A stretch of 64,000 bases of DNA from NCBI RefSeq assembly GCF_050947875.1, contig NC_134569.1, positions 35,811,277 to 35,875,276 of the forward strand, read 5' to 3'. Of this stretch, positions 1 to 8,790 are shown in pieces. A model generated the notes under the pieces. The model was given only the letters and a program-made list of their open reading frames with translations. It was not told where the DNA came from and made no database searches. This DNA comes from Dermacentor variabilis. Taxonomy: Eukaryota > Arthropoda > Arachnida > Ixodida > Ixodidae. How positions within the stretch are numbered: position 1 is the first letter of the stretch; each line of letters starts with the position of its first letter. Position numbers and translations under genes: made by a program.

Positions 1-2
1 AG

Positions 3-3000
3 TGTCCGGAAACAACACCAAAAGTTGTGTTTTTTTCATTAGGCAGCACTGACGAGAACATGAAGCTTCTCGAGCCTTACATGCGAGACCTCCTCGTGAA
101 CGGGAAAGAGTGCCGAGTGCTTCGCGATTCCGCAGCTACGATGGATGTAGTTCACCCATCTTACGTAGAACCCCATATGTTCACGGGCGAGTGCGCGTGG
201 ATCAAGCAAGCCGTGGAAGCTCATAGCGTGTGTCTGCCAGTAGCAAAGGTGCTTATTGAAGGACCTTTCGGAGCGCTTGAGACGGAGGCGGCAGTGTCAT
301 CTATGCTGCCACCCCAGTACCCGTACCTATTTTCAAACAGGTCCGATCACCTCCTGCGCGAGAAGGGGCTTTTGTTTGGTGAAGCTAGTGTTCAGGCCTT
401 AACCAGATCGAAGGTTCGGGAGCTCGCTGCAAAGGCGGTAGTTGCGGGGCCGACGTTATCAAACAACGAAAAAGGGTCAGAGGCGCAGCAAGCTGATATT
501 CAGAGCACGCCCGAACTGAATAAACTTGAGTCTGTAACGTTAAAGGCGCCAGATACTGGAGAGGAAACGCCCGACGCGGGAAAGTTAGAAGAGCTATCTA
601 CTGATTTGCTCATCGCGCCTACGTCAGACGGACTTGATAGGTTGCTAAAAGTCAGCCGGTCGGCTTTGATAGCCGAGCAAAAAAAGGATGGCAGCCTGGA
701 AAACGTGCGCTGCAATGTCAAAGAAGGTATCGCCAGGAAAACTGCGCGTTTTGTGGAAAGAGGTGGAGTCCTGTACCGGAAGTATCTAGACCGAAGAGGA
801 GTGGAGTTCGATCAGCTGGTCGTGCCTCAATGCTATCGTCAGGATCTGTTGCGCTTGTCACATGGGGGTTCGTGGTCCGGACACCTAGGAGTTAAGAAAA
901 CTAAGGACCGTCTCTTGCAAGAGTACTATTGGCCAGGGTGTTTTCGGGACGCAGACCATTTCGTGAGGACATGTGACACTTGTCAGCGGGTGGGCAAACC
1001 AGGGGACAAATCGAGGGCGCCGTTGAAATTGGTACCTATCATTACGGAGCCTTTTAGACGGCTCGTTATTGATACAGTGGGACCTCTGCCGGTAACAGCC
1101 ACGGGGTACAGACACATTTTGACTGTGATCTGCCCAGCGACAAAGTTCCCTGAAGCAGTGCCGCTTAAAGAACTCAGCTCAGTTGAGATAGTTAATGCAC
1201 TACTGTCCATATTTGCGCGAGTTGGTTTTCCTGCAGAAATTCAATCAGATCAGGGCACAGTGTTTACTAGCGCTTTGACGACAACTTTTCTCGAAAGGTG
1301 TGGGGTAAAGCTGCTACACAGCTCAGTGTACCACCCACAGTCGAATTCCGTTGAGAAGCTCCACTCCGTCATGAAGCGCGTGTTGAGAGCCTTGTGTTTT
1401 GAACATCAAACTGACTGGGAGCTGTGTCTGCCTGGGGTGATGTTTGCTTTAAGGACCGCGCCGCATGCGGCTACGGGGTTTTCGCCAGCTGAACTGGTGT
1501 ACGGTCGCTCGCTTCGATCTCCGCTTCGCATGCTTCGAGAATCATGGGAAGGTAGGGGCGACGACCCAGTCGTGGTGGAGTACGTGCTTAAGCTCCTCGA
1601 ACGCTTAAGAAGGGCACAGGAGTTGTCAGGTGAAGCAATGGCAAAGGCCCAGCAGAGGGCCAAGGTTTATTATGATCGGACAGCCAGGGCCCGTCGTTTT
1701 GAGGTTGGCGATGAGGTCATGATATTGCGCACATCGCTAAACAACAAACTAGACGTGCAGTGGGAGGGCCCAGCGCGAATTATTCAGAAACTGTCGGACG
1801 TTAACTACGTGGTAAGTCTGCCAGGAAAGCGGAAAGCACAGCAAGTTTACCACTGTAATCTGCTCAAACCTTATAGACAAAGGGAAGCAGTGGTGTGCAT
1901 GATGGTAAACGTTCCTGAAGAGCTTCCGGTCGAGCTTCCGGGACTAGGCTCAGTGACGAACAGGGAAGACACCGGTCAAGTCATTAGTGACCTTATCAGT
2001 AAAGCACCGCTGTCGCCTGAGCAGAAAACCGAACTACACCAGCTATTACAAGAGTTTCAAGGTCTGTTCTCTGAGAGGCCTGGTAGGACTTCTGTACTTA
2101 CTCATGCTATAGAACTTACCTCCACAGAGCCAGTACGATCCAAGGCGTATCGGGTGTCACCCCGCCAGAGCGATATTATGGAGGCTGAGGTAAAGAAAAT
2201 GCTACAGCTCGGTGTTATTGAGGCAGGTGAGAGTGATTATACCTCCCCTTTGATTTTAGTTGAGGTACCGGGCAAGGAACCTCGTCCTTGCGTCGACTAC
2301 CGCAGGCTTAATTCCATCACTAAGGATCAAATTTATCCGATCCCTAACATCGAGGAGCGCCTTGAGAAAGTTAGTAGCGCTCAGTTTATTTCCACCCTAG
2401 ATCTTGTCAGGGGTTATTGGCAGGTTCCACTTACAGAAGAGGCTAGTAGGTATGCGGCGTTCATTTCACCAATGGGAACATTCCGTCCTAAAGTGTTGAG
2501 TTTTGGTTTGAAGAACGCGCCATACTGTTTTTCAAGTCTCATGGATAAAGTGTTGCGGGGACAGCAAGAATTCGCTTTACCGTATCTAGACGACGTAGCG
2601 ATATTCTCCGCATCCTGGTCTGAGCATATGACACACTTGCGGGCAGTGCTAACCCGCCTGCGCGAAGCAGGCTTGACAGTAAAGGCTCCTAAGTGCCAGT
2701 TAGCACAGGCCGAGGTTGTCTACCTCGGTCACGTGATTGGTCAGGGTCGTCGCCGCCCCTCTGAAATAAAAGTGGCCGCTGTGCGAGACTTTCCGCAACC
2801 GCGCACAAAGACCGATATTCGGTCGTTCTTAGGTGTCGCCGGCTACTATCAGAGGTACATCCCTAGGTACTCTGATATCGCGGCTCCCCTGACGGATGCT
2901 CTAAGAAAGACAGAGCCTCAAACAGTCGTCTGGGACGAGACAAAGGAAAGAGCTTTTAGCGCCCTAAAGAGTGCCCTAACAAGCCAGCCTGTGCTACGAT

Positions 3001-3389
3001 CGCCAGACTATACAAAAGGGTTCATTGTTCAGTGCGATGCTAGTGAGCGAGGCATGGGCGTTGTACTGTGCCAACGGGAAAATGGAGAAGTAGAACACCC
3101 CGTCCTGTATGCTAGTCGTAAGCTGACCAGTCGTGAGCAGGCGTATAGCGCCACCGAGAAAGAGTGTGCATGTCTCGTGTGGGCCGTTCAGAAATTGTCA
3201 TGCTATCTAGCCGGCTCGAGGTTTATCATTGAGACAGATCACTGCCCTCTCCAATGGCTGCAGACCATCTCTCCCAAAAATGGCCGCCTCCTGCGCTGGA
3301 GCCTCGCTTTACAACAATATTCCTTTGAGGTGCGTTACAAAAAGGGGAGTCTCAACGGTAACGCCGATGGCTTAAGTCGAAGCCCCTAA
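3..3389 (+). CDS. Ty3/Gypsy-like Pol polyprotein with integrase before reverse transcriptase (Gmr1-like), 5' partial
   Basis: This is a retrotransposon Pol frame open from the window edge to a TAA stop, about 1,128 codons with no internal stop, so its 5' end lies outside the window. Counting residues from the codon at base 27, the order is an aspartic protease-like segment (LRDSAAT, Asp34), an integrase zinc finger (SHGGSWSGHLG and RTCDTCQ, about 278-318), an integrase core with Asp349 (VIDTVG), Asp408 (SDQGTVF) and Glu443 (NSVEKLH), a WEGPARII module near 578, a reverse transcriptase with YLDD at 853-856, and RNase H (QCDASERGMG, about 1003; ETDHCPLQWL) at the C terminus. Ordinary Ty3/Gypsy Pol has integrase last; integrase-first order within a Gypsy-type sequence is the hallmark of Gmr1-like elements. 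Gag should lie upstream. The protease has DSA instead of the usual DTG/DSG. The intact frame suggests a young copy. Confidence 0.93.
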   Translation, partial: CPETTPKVVFFSLGSTDENMKLLEPYMRDLLVNGKECRVLRDSAATMDVVHPSYVEPHMFTGECAWIKQAVEAHSVCLPVAKVLIEGPFGALETEAAVSSMLPPQYPYLFSNRSDHLLREKGLLFGEASVQALTRSKVRELAAKAVVAGPTLSNNEKGSEAQQADIQSTPELNKLESVTLKAPDTGEETPDAGKLEELSTDLLIAPTSDGLDRLLKVSRSALIAEQKKDGSLENVRCNVKEGIARKTARFVERGGVLYRKYLDRRGVEFDQLVVPQCYRQDLLRLSHGGSWSGHLGVKKTKDRLLQEYYWPGCFRDADHFVRTCDTCQRVGKPGDKSRAPLKLVPIITEPFRRLVIDTVGPLPVTATGYRHILTVICPATKFPEAVPLKELSSVEIVNALLSIFARVGFPAEIQSDQGTVFTSALTTTFLERCGVKLLHSSVYHPQSNSVEKLHSVMKRVLRALCFEHQTDWELCLPGVMFALRTAPHAATGFSPAELVYGRSLRSPLRMLRESWEGRGDDPVVVEYVLKLLERLRRAQELSGEAMAKAQQRAKVYYDRTARARRFEVGDEVMILRTSLNNKLDVQWEGPARIIQKLSDVNYVVSLPGKRKAQQVYHCNLLKPYRQREAVVCMMVNVPEELPVELPGLGSVTNREDTGQVISDLISKAPLSPEQKTELHQLLQEFQGLFSERPGRTSVLTHAIELTSTEPVRSKAYRVSPRQSDIMEAEVKKMLQLGVIEAGESDYTSPLILVEVPGKEPRPCVDYRRLNSITKDQIYPIPNIEERLEKVSSAQFISTLDLVRGYWQVPLTEEASRYAAFISPMGTFRPKVLSFGLKNAPYCFSSLMDKVLRGQQEFALPYLDDVAIFSASWSEHMTHLRAVLTRLREAGLTVKAPKCQLAQAEVVYLGHVIGQGRRRPSEIKVAAVRDFPQPRTKTDIRSFLGVAGYYQRYIPRYSDIAAPLTDALRKTEPQTVVWDETKERAFSALKSALTSQPVLRSPDYTKGFIVQCDASERGMGVVLCQRENGEVEHPVLYASRKLTSREQAYSATEKECACLVWAVQKLSCYLAGSRFIIETDHCPLQWLQTISPKNGRLLRWSLALQQYSFEVRYKKGSLNGNADGLSRSP

Positions 3390-4010
3390 CGTAGGAATCA
3401 GCCTCAAAATTGTTTGTTACTGATGTTTTTCTTCCTGAGGCAGGATTTTTTTTTAACATATTGCTTTTGTTTAGTGTTTCAAAGTGATGATATGCTTTCT
3501 AGTGCAATTTTTCAATTTGTGGACGCGTTCTGAGTGATGCTAGACTACTGTAAGGAACTAGGCAGTGGTATAAAAAGGGGAAAGAGCCTGGCGGGGCTTA
3601 GTGAGGGTTGTGCCGTGCTTGCTGACTGAGCGGTTGAGTTTTCAGCGTAGTTCTAACGCTTGCCGGGAACGAGAACAAAAATGTGAACTCTCCCGAAGTC
3701 ACTTTGCAGTGTCCCGTGCGAACCTGAACGAGAGAACGAGGCCTTCTCTGTGCGCTGCGCTCAAGAAACGTCAAGGGACGCCCGACTTCGGTTATGAGCA
3801 TCATCGAGCGACATCCCTCCAGACAGCGGATGCAGTCCCCTGTCCATCGGGATCTCCTTTCCCCGGCGGGGCGGTCTGTTGCGTTTCGCCTGCGACACGT
3901 GGTTTTGCCGGCGCGACGGCGGCGGGGCGGCGGACATTTTGGCCCGATCGTCGTCACCGCAACACTCATCGCCAGGTGTTTCCAGGCGCGTCTGCGGCGA
4001 TGCGACCGCC
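3390..4010 (+). mobile_element. Probable 3' untranslated region and 3' LTR of the Gmr1-like element
   Basis: The sequence following the Pol stop lacks coding homology and carries a TATA box in the same orientation as Pol, as expected for an LTR. It is AT-rich up to about 3540, then becomes GC-rich and CpG-rich after the TATA box, as LTR R/U5 or leader sequence often is. The 5' LTR is outside the window, so the LTR start and end cannot be fixed here. Short frames in this stretch have no recognisable domain. Confidence 0.5.
3569..3576 (+). promoter_or_regulatory. TATA box of LTR-type promoter
   Basis: TATAAAAA followed by a G-rich run, about 180 bases after the Pol stop and on the same strand. 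The position fits the U3/R junction of a 3' LTR. Transcription would begin about 25-30 bases downstream. Confidence 0.5.
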
Positions 4011-4186
4011 TAGGGATTTCGTTCCAGTCATTGTGCCCGAAACAGGCGATGCCAAAGCAGGGATCTCATTCCAGTTATTGGGCCCGAAACAGGCGATGCC
4101 AAAGCAGGGATCTCGTTCCAGTCATTGTGCCCGAAACAGGCGATGCCAAAGCAGGGACCATCTTCTCGTTACAGTCATTGTGTCCG
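4011..4186 (+). repeat. 47-bp tandem repeat, three full copies plus a degraded fourth
   Basis: The core CGAAACAGGCGATGCCAAAG recurs with its AAAC at 4040, 4087 and 4134, an exact 47-base period. A fourth partial unit (TTACAGTCATTGTGTCCG) ends near 4186. Copies differ by only a few bases, so the array is recent or homogenised. It sits between two LTR-like promoter regions and could be an LTR-internal enhancer-type repeat; that role is inference. Confidence 0.85.
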
Positions 4187-4189
4187 ACC

Positions 4190-4292
4190 GGCAGCGCCAC
4201 GACAGTGTGCTGCGCAGCGCCACGACCAGGTGCTACGAGATCGTGCGCAGCGCCACGACATGGTGCTACGGCATCGCTACGACAGTGTGCGT
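4190..4292 (+). repeat. Short degenerate repeats with CAGCGCCACGAC core
   Basis: The 12-base core CAGCGCCACGAC occurs three times (near 4192, 4214 and 4249), each followed by a GTGCT-containing segment; a fourth, mutated unit reads CATCGCTACGAC. The array directly follows the 47-bp repeat and lies upstream of the second TATA box, so it may belong to the U3 region of that LTR-like sequence. Confidence 0.6.
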
Positions 4293-4299
4293 CACCATT

Positions 4300-4650
4300 A
4301 GCCCATTGTACATTCACGTGCTCGTCTTTTGAGGGGTTCCTTCTTGCCCTCAACTGCGAGAGTATAAAAACAGCTGCCCCCGGACGCCAGAGGAGGGCTC
4401 CGATTTCTTCCGTTGAGTGAAGTGCTCTCCCGTCTCTCTACTTCGGTCAAACCTGACCGCCAACTCTTTGCGATGTTAAAATAAACAAGTTGTTTCGTTG
4501 TTACCAGTCGACTCATGCTTTGCCGGGACCTTCGGATGCTTCCAGTTGTACCCCAGGCCGCCAGGCCAACGCTACCCTTGGGGCTTGCGACCCAGGTACA
4601 ACCACGGGCGTCAGCGCCGAGTTCCCAACAGATCGTACCAGCAGTCGGAT
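4300..4650 (+). mobile_element. Second LTR-like sequence with TATA box and polyadenylation signal
   Basis: TATAAAAA at 4363-4370 is followed 110 bases later by AATAAA at 4480-4485, the spacing expected for an LTR R region. Surrounding sequence is GC-rich, including CCCCGGACGCC-type segments. No internal coding region is attached, so this may be a solo LTR, or the distal part of one very long LTR shared with the preceding segment. The boundaries are not visible without a second copy. Confidence 0.45.
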
Positions 4651-4654
4651 CCAA

Positions 4655-4823
4655 ATATCGTCCAATCAATGCGAGCCCGTACTTTTTTACTTCGTTTTTT
4701 TTTTACTTTCCTGAGACCGTAAACTTATGGAATAGTTCACCGAGCGATGTGCAGAAAAACCATTTATGCTATTTGGAACTCCGCCAAGATGAGCATTTCG
4801 ATTATTCCACTTTCACCTGTTAG
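4655..4823 (+). pseudogene. C-terminal tip of a CR1/Jockey-like LINE ORF2, 5' truncated
   Basis: The frame reads FPETVNLWNSSPSDV, which resembles the C-terminal signature (FFPRTI-LWNSLPS) of CR1/Jockey-type reverse transcriptase polyproteins, and runs to a stop at 4821-4823. Only some 55 codons remain; the rest was lost by 5' truncation at or near the end of the LTR-like sequence. No clear A-rich tail was found downstream. Confidence 0.5.
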
Positions 4824-5342
4824 TTGACTGTTTGTAAAACATATGCGTATTGGTCTATTTTGATAAAACCCACCTTTAGCACATGGTATGCCGTGTGACT
4901 AAAAAACAATAACCTATACTGTTCCTGGAAATATTTGTATGCTACTTGAGAAACTTGCCTTGATCCAACCCTCCTGCTACTGACACATGCGTGAAGCGTA
5001 TTCCCTTGTTCTACTTTTTAAATTTCTGTCTACAAAGAAGGCATTCAGCTCTTGTTCGAAGAAAACTGTAATCATGCCTTAGGATATGTTTCATTGGAAG
5101 CAAGAAAAGAATAAAGAAATATTCAGAGAAGCCGGGCTATAGGGAGGTTAGAGAAAAAGCTCGGACTCAAACCGACATGAAAGTCGGGGCACTTATGTGC
5201 GTTTGTAAAATTGGTAAGCACGATGTACTATACTGTTTATTCGCATTTAATTCATAGTCTTCCGCCGCCAAAAAGCTTAAGTCAAGCAATTGCCACCTAC
5301 CACTGACGTTTATCACGAGGTACCATCTGTTACTTACATGAG
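4824..5342. other. No gene recognised
   Basis: AT-rich sequence with only short frames and no domain, repeat or RNA structure that I can recognise. It may include 3' untranslated sequence of the LINE fragment before it. Confidence 0.5.
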
Positions 5343-6149
5343 TCAAAAAACAGTCGCAGTTTCGCCCGAAAGGCGAATCATCGATTGCGATAGCAGATTA
5401 GTGGACAGCTATACGAAATAAGGAAAGTAGATTTATTGACCGTATAAACTTATAAGCATAGGCATACTAACTAAATGAACAAACATGGTGTCACGCGTAC
5501 ACAAGCGAACATGAACACAACTCACTCGATGACCGCGGAAACTCGCTGTCAAAACGCTGGAGTGAGGAAGCGTGGCCGCCGCAGCAAGCGAACTGACCTT
5601 CTTAATAATTTTTATTTAATTATGGGGTTTTACATGCCAAAACCACTTTCTGATTATGAGGCACGCCGTAGTGGGGGGCTCCAGAAATTTTGACCACCTG
5701 GGGTTCTTTAACATGCACTAAATCTAAGTACACGGGTGTTTTCGCATCTCGCCCCCATCGAAATCTGGCCGCCGTGGCCGGGATTCGATCTCGCGACCTC
5801 GTGCTTAGCAGCCCAACACCACAGTTACAAAGCAACCACGGCGGGTGAATTGACCTTCGTGCTCTGTCTCGCATCAACGGCAACTAAGCCGAGCGGGCGC
5901 GCCCGGTCGCCCGGGGCACCCTCCCCCGGATCCTCGCGCGACGGAAGACGACGCGCTTCCTCCCCGTCTCCCTCCCTTGCGTGCGCGAGATTGAGCCGCA
6001 TTCACAGGCACACGCGCTTTCACTCGCACATACAGCATATGGCGCGCGGCGACGATTTTATCGCCGTTGAGTTTTATACGGAACCTTACGGCGATGCCGA
6101 CGCCGACGGAAGAAATGCGCCTTGATTGTCTATCTAATTGCTATCGCAG
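5343..6149 (+). mobile_element. Non-autonomous DNA element, copy 1, interrupted by a SINE
   Basis: The segment aligns by eye with 62716-63310 over most of its length. Shared landmarks are AGTCGCAG at the left, TTGCGATAGCA, a block reading ACTCGATGACCGCGGAAAC, TGACCTTCGTGC, and a right end TAATTGCTATCGCAG. The right end is the inverted complement of the left TGCGATAGCA block (5387-5396 versus 6139-6148), so the element has inverted repeats. No transposase frame is present. Copy 1 is longer because of a 245-bp SINE inside it. Confidence 0.7.
5602..5846 (-). mobile_element. tRNA-derived SINE, Ruka-like, copy 1
   Basis: On the minus strand the element starts with a tRNA-like head containing an A box-like segment and a B box (GATCGAATCCC), followed by the CATTTCGATGGGGGCGA-type body, GAACCCCAGGTGGTC and GGTTTTGGCATGTAAAACCCC, then an A/T-rich tail. 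Two other copies occur in the window (27485 and 41384). The 12-bp target duplication is GAACTGACCTTC at 5590-5601 and GAATTGACCTTC at 5847-5858, one mismatch. The name Ruka, for the ixodid tick SINE, is from memory. Transcription would be by RNA polymerase III and mobility would depend on a LINE. Confidence 0.85.
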
Positions 6150-6944
6150 TGATATTCAACATATGGTGCCACTTCCATTTAGATACCAGGAAAACACTTT
6201 GTTACTGAGTCGGCGGAGCACATGCATTTGACGCGAACAGTTCGATGTAGAAGTTTTCTTCAGTGCTCATTGCACTCTGATAACGCACATCATTTTCTTG
6301 ATTATATTTCTGGGAAACGTCCGATAGCGTGTGTCTGTTCTCTCCCAAAAGCTCTAATAATAATAAAGAGGAAAGCAGTGGGAGGTGAAACAAAGGATTT
6401 TCTTTTTTCGCGAAATAATTCCAGAGATGATAGCTTGATCGGCGTTGTTGCGTAAGCAAAGAAGCACTCATGCAATCAGGGACAGCGTGTGCCCTGACTG
6501 GCCAAAGATAGGACATGAGCTCTCGGAACACGGAGGTCAGATAAGATGCATGGGATTAGAGGAGATTGCGTATCGTGGCCAGACATAACTACATATTCAG
6601 GTTGGGATGCTCACCCTCCCTTGCATGCGCCGCTTAAAAAGCACGCAGCACTGATCCTCTTAGGCGCGTTGGCGCACACTTTGACGCAGCAATCCATGTT
6701 CATCGGCGGCGGCAGTGCCCTCACACTTCCAGCAAAAAACCGTGTTACGCGGATTCTTTCGCAACAGTGCTGAACCATACCATGTTCAGAACATTGGGGA
6801 ACGTGACCAAGGACCCTATAACGTAAAACTATTCTAATCTGTTCTTATTCCAATCCCCTGACGTTAAATTTACGTAACCACCGACGCAAGCATCGAATGG
6901 TAACCAGCAGCGTTTTTTTAAAAGCTCGATCAAACGCACTTCTC
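6150..6944. other. No gene recognised
   Basis: Short frames only, none with a recognisable domain. No repeats or RNA features were identified by eye. Confidence 0.5.
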
Positions 6945-8790
6945 GTTTATAGGATGTCACTTTTTTTTTGCTTTCAAAACGAATAGCATTGCCTACATTG
7001 AGCAGTTATTCTAATCTGATTGGCTGAGAAGACGCAGGGAGCGCGCTCAAATGGAGCGAGTTTCGATGAGGCCGAGCCAGTGCAGTGATAGTAGATATCC
7101 GGATGAGGTGGGTGGTGCAGGCGGCTGCGATTCGTACACTTCCCCTTACATCGCTTGCAGTGGCTGGTCGAAAATGGCGGCGGCAAGCAACGTAATTTTA
7201 ACAATGCCGTTAAAGTGGATCCTCAGCAAAGAAGAGTTGGCATAGCGATGTCGTATACAAGCCAAAAGGTCACGATAACGTTATACTGCAACGAGAAATC
7301 TTATATTGTACTCAAATAAACTCATGCTCCCCCGACAGCTCCGAGTAGCCAGTGCCACAGTGATCGGCGGCGGCCATCTTCTATTTCTTTTCGAACGGGG
7401 CACTCAGAAAAAATGTCAGTTTTGTTCGGCATTTCAATACGTCTCTAGCACGTACGCATCACTTTGACGTGGTGAGTTTTCGTGGTTTCGTTACCTCGCG
7501 TGACAGACAAGTAAATTGAGCGTAGCACAAGAACGTTTGACCACTATGAATTGGTCGAATGACGCCTTTTTCGCTGGTGGAGAAGGAAGTATCAAATCAA
7601 AAATTATTATTTTTCTTTCGCTCGGTCTAATCATGCCTAATCCGTCTGCACATATATTAGATGGGGCGTTTTCGCAGTTTTCGTGACGTCGCGTGACATA
7701 CAGGCACAGTGGATGGTGACTCGAAAACCTTTTGAACAATCGCGGAGGGCTTATTGCAGAATTGGAATAGAAAAGGTTGGAATAGCTTCACATTATAGCG
7801 CCCCAGCTTCTGTTATCGACGATATCAACTGCTCGTCCACTTGAAAGCCGAGAACGTTGCGCCGATTGGACAACACGCTTTTTTAACCACATGTTCTTGT
7901 TTCCTATCATTTTGAGCCGTGTACCGCCTTTCGTTGGGCTTCTTGTACCTGCAGAATCACAGGGGTTTTATAACGGAAGGCTATTCCAAAATGTCGCCCT
8001 TCCATTTCAGTAATCAGACCTCCACGATTGTTCAAACATTTTCGGGCCACCTCCACGTCGCTTTTATGTCTCTCGACATCTCGAAAACAGCTAAACCCCT
8101 TATTTGATATGATGTGCACAGGCTGATTATGTATGGTTAGATCGAACCAAAGAAAACTAATTATTTTTGATTTCACGCCTTTTTTGTCATTGGCCCATCG
8201 CTATTGGTTAACGTTTTTCAGGCTGTCTGTCACGCGACGTCACAAAACTGGAAGAACTCATCACGGAAAAGTAGCATGTAAGCATTAAAGGTGAATTAGC
8301 ATGTCGAACGAAACAATGTTTTTCGGAATAGCCGGAGGCTAACCCGTTCCGATGGCTGCCGGCAATCGCTCTGGCAATGACTACTCGGAGCAGCCGGGGA
8401 GAATGGATTTATTTGCGTATAATCAACATTCTTGAGTGGAAGTATAACGTTGTCGAGCCCCTTCTGCATTAAACGATCTGCCAACTAATCGTCGCTGAAG
8501 ATCCCTTTTAGCGGCATTTTAAAACTTGCGTTGGACGCCTCCGCGATTTTCGGTCACCAACCACAAGCTAAGCAAGGGTAAGCGAACCACTCGCAGACGC
8601 CGGTACCACCCTCCTCTTCCGGTTAGCCCCTTTCACTAAGGTTATCCCCTTTTCTGGCTAGCTGGGCCCCACCGAAAGCCCCTCCACTTCTGCGTGCTCC
8701 TTGCCCTTTGTCAGTCAATTCGATGACAAAAACTAGTCAAGGTAGGCAACGCCATTCACTTTCAAAGCAAACAAAAGTGACCTGCTATTA
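6945..8790. repeat. Very large imperfect palindrome (foldback), arms about 850 bp
   Basis: The reverse complement of 7952-8790 can be aligned by eye, with small gaps, to 6945-7812. Matching landmark pairs from outside inwards: TTTTTTGCTTTCAAAACGAATAGCATTGCCTAC with TTTGTTTGCTTTGAAAGTGA and GGCGTTGCCTAC; AATGCCGTTAAAGTGGATC with AATGCCGCTAAAAGGGATC; CTCCGAGTAGCCAGTGCC with CTCCGAGTAGTCATTGCC; AAATCAAAAATTATTATTTT with AAATCAAAAATAATTAGTTT; TTTGAACAATCGCGGAGG with TTTGAACAATCGTGGAGG; TTGGAATAGC near the centre. The loop is about 140 bases. No frame crosses it with domain homology. It could be a foldback DNA transposon or an old inverted duplication. Confidence 0.8.

Noticed and set aside
3601..4420. 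Overlapping plus-strand frames of 243 and 208 codons
   Set aside because: They lie in the LTR-like region and their repeated peptides come from the 47-bp tandem array; no domain homology.
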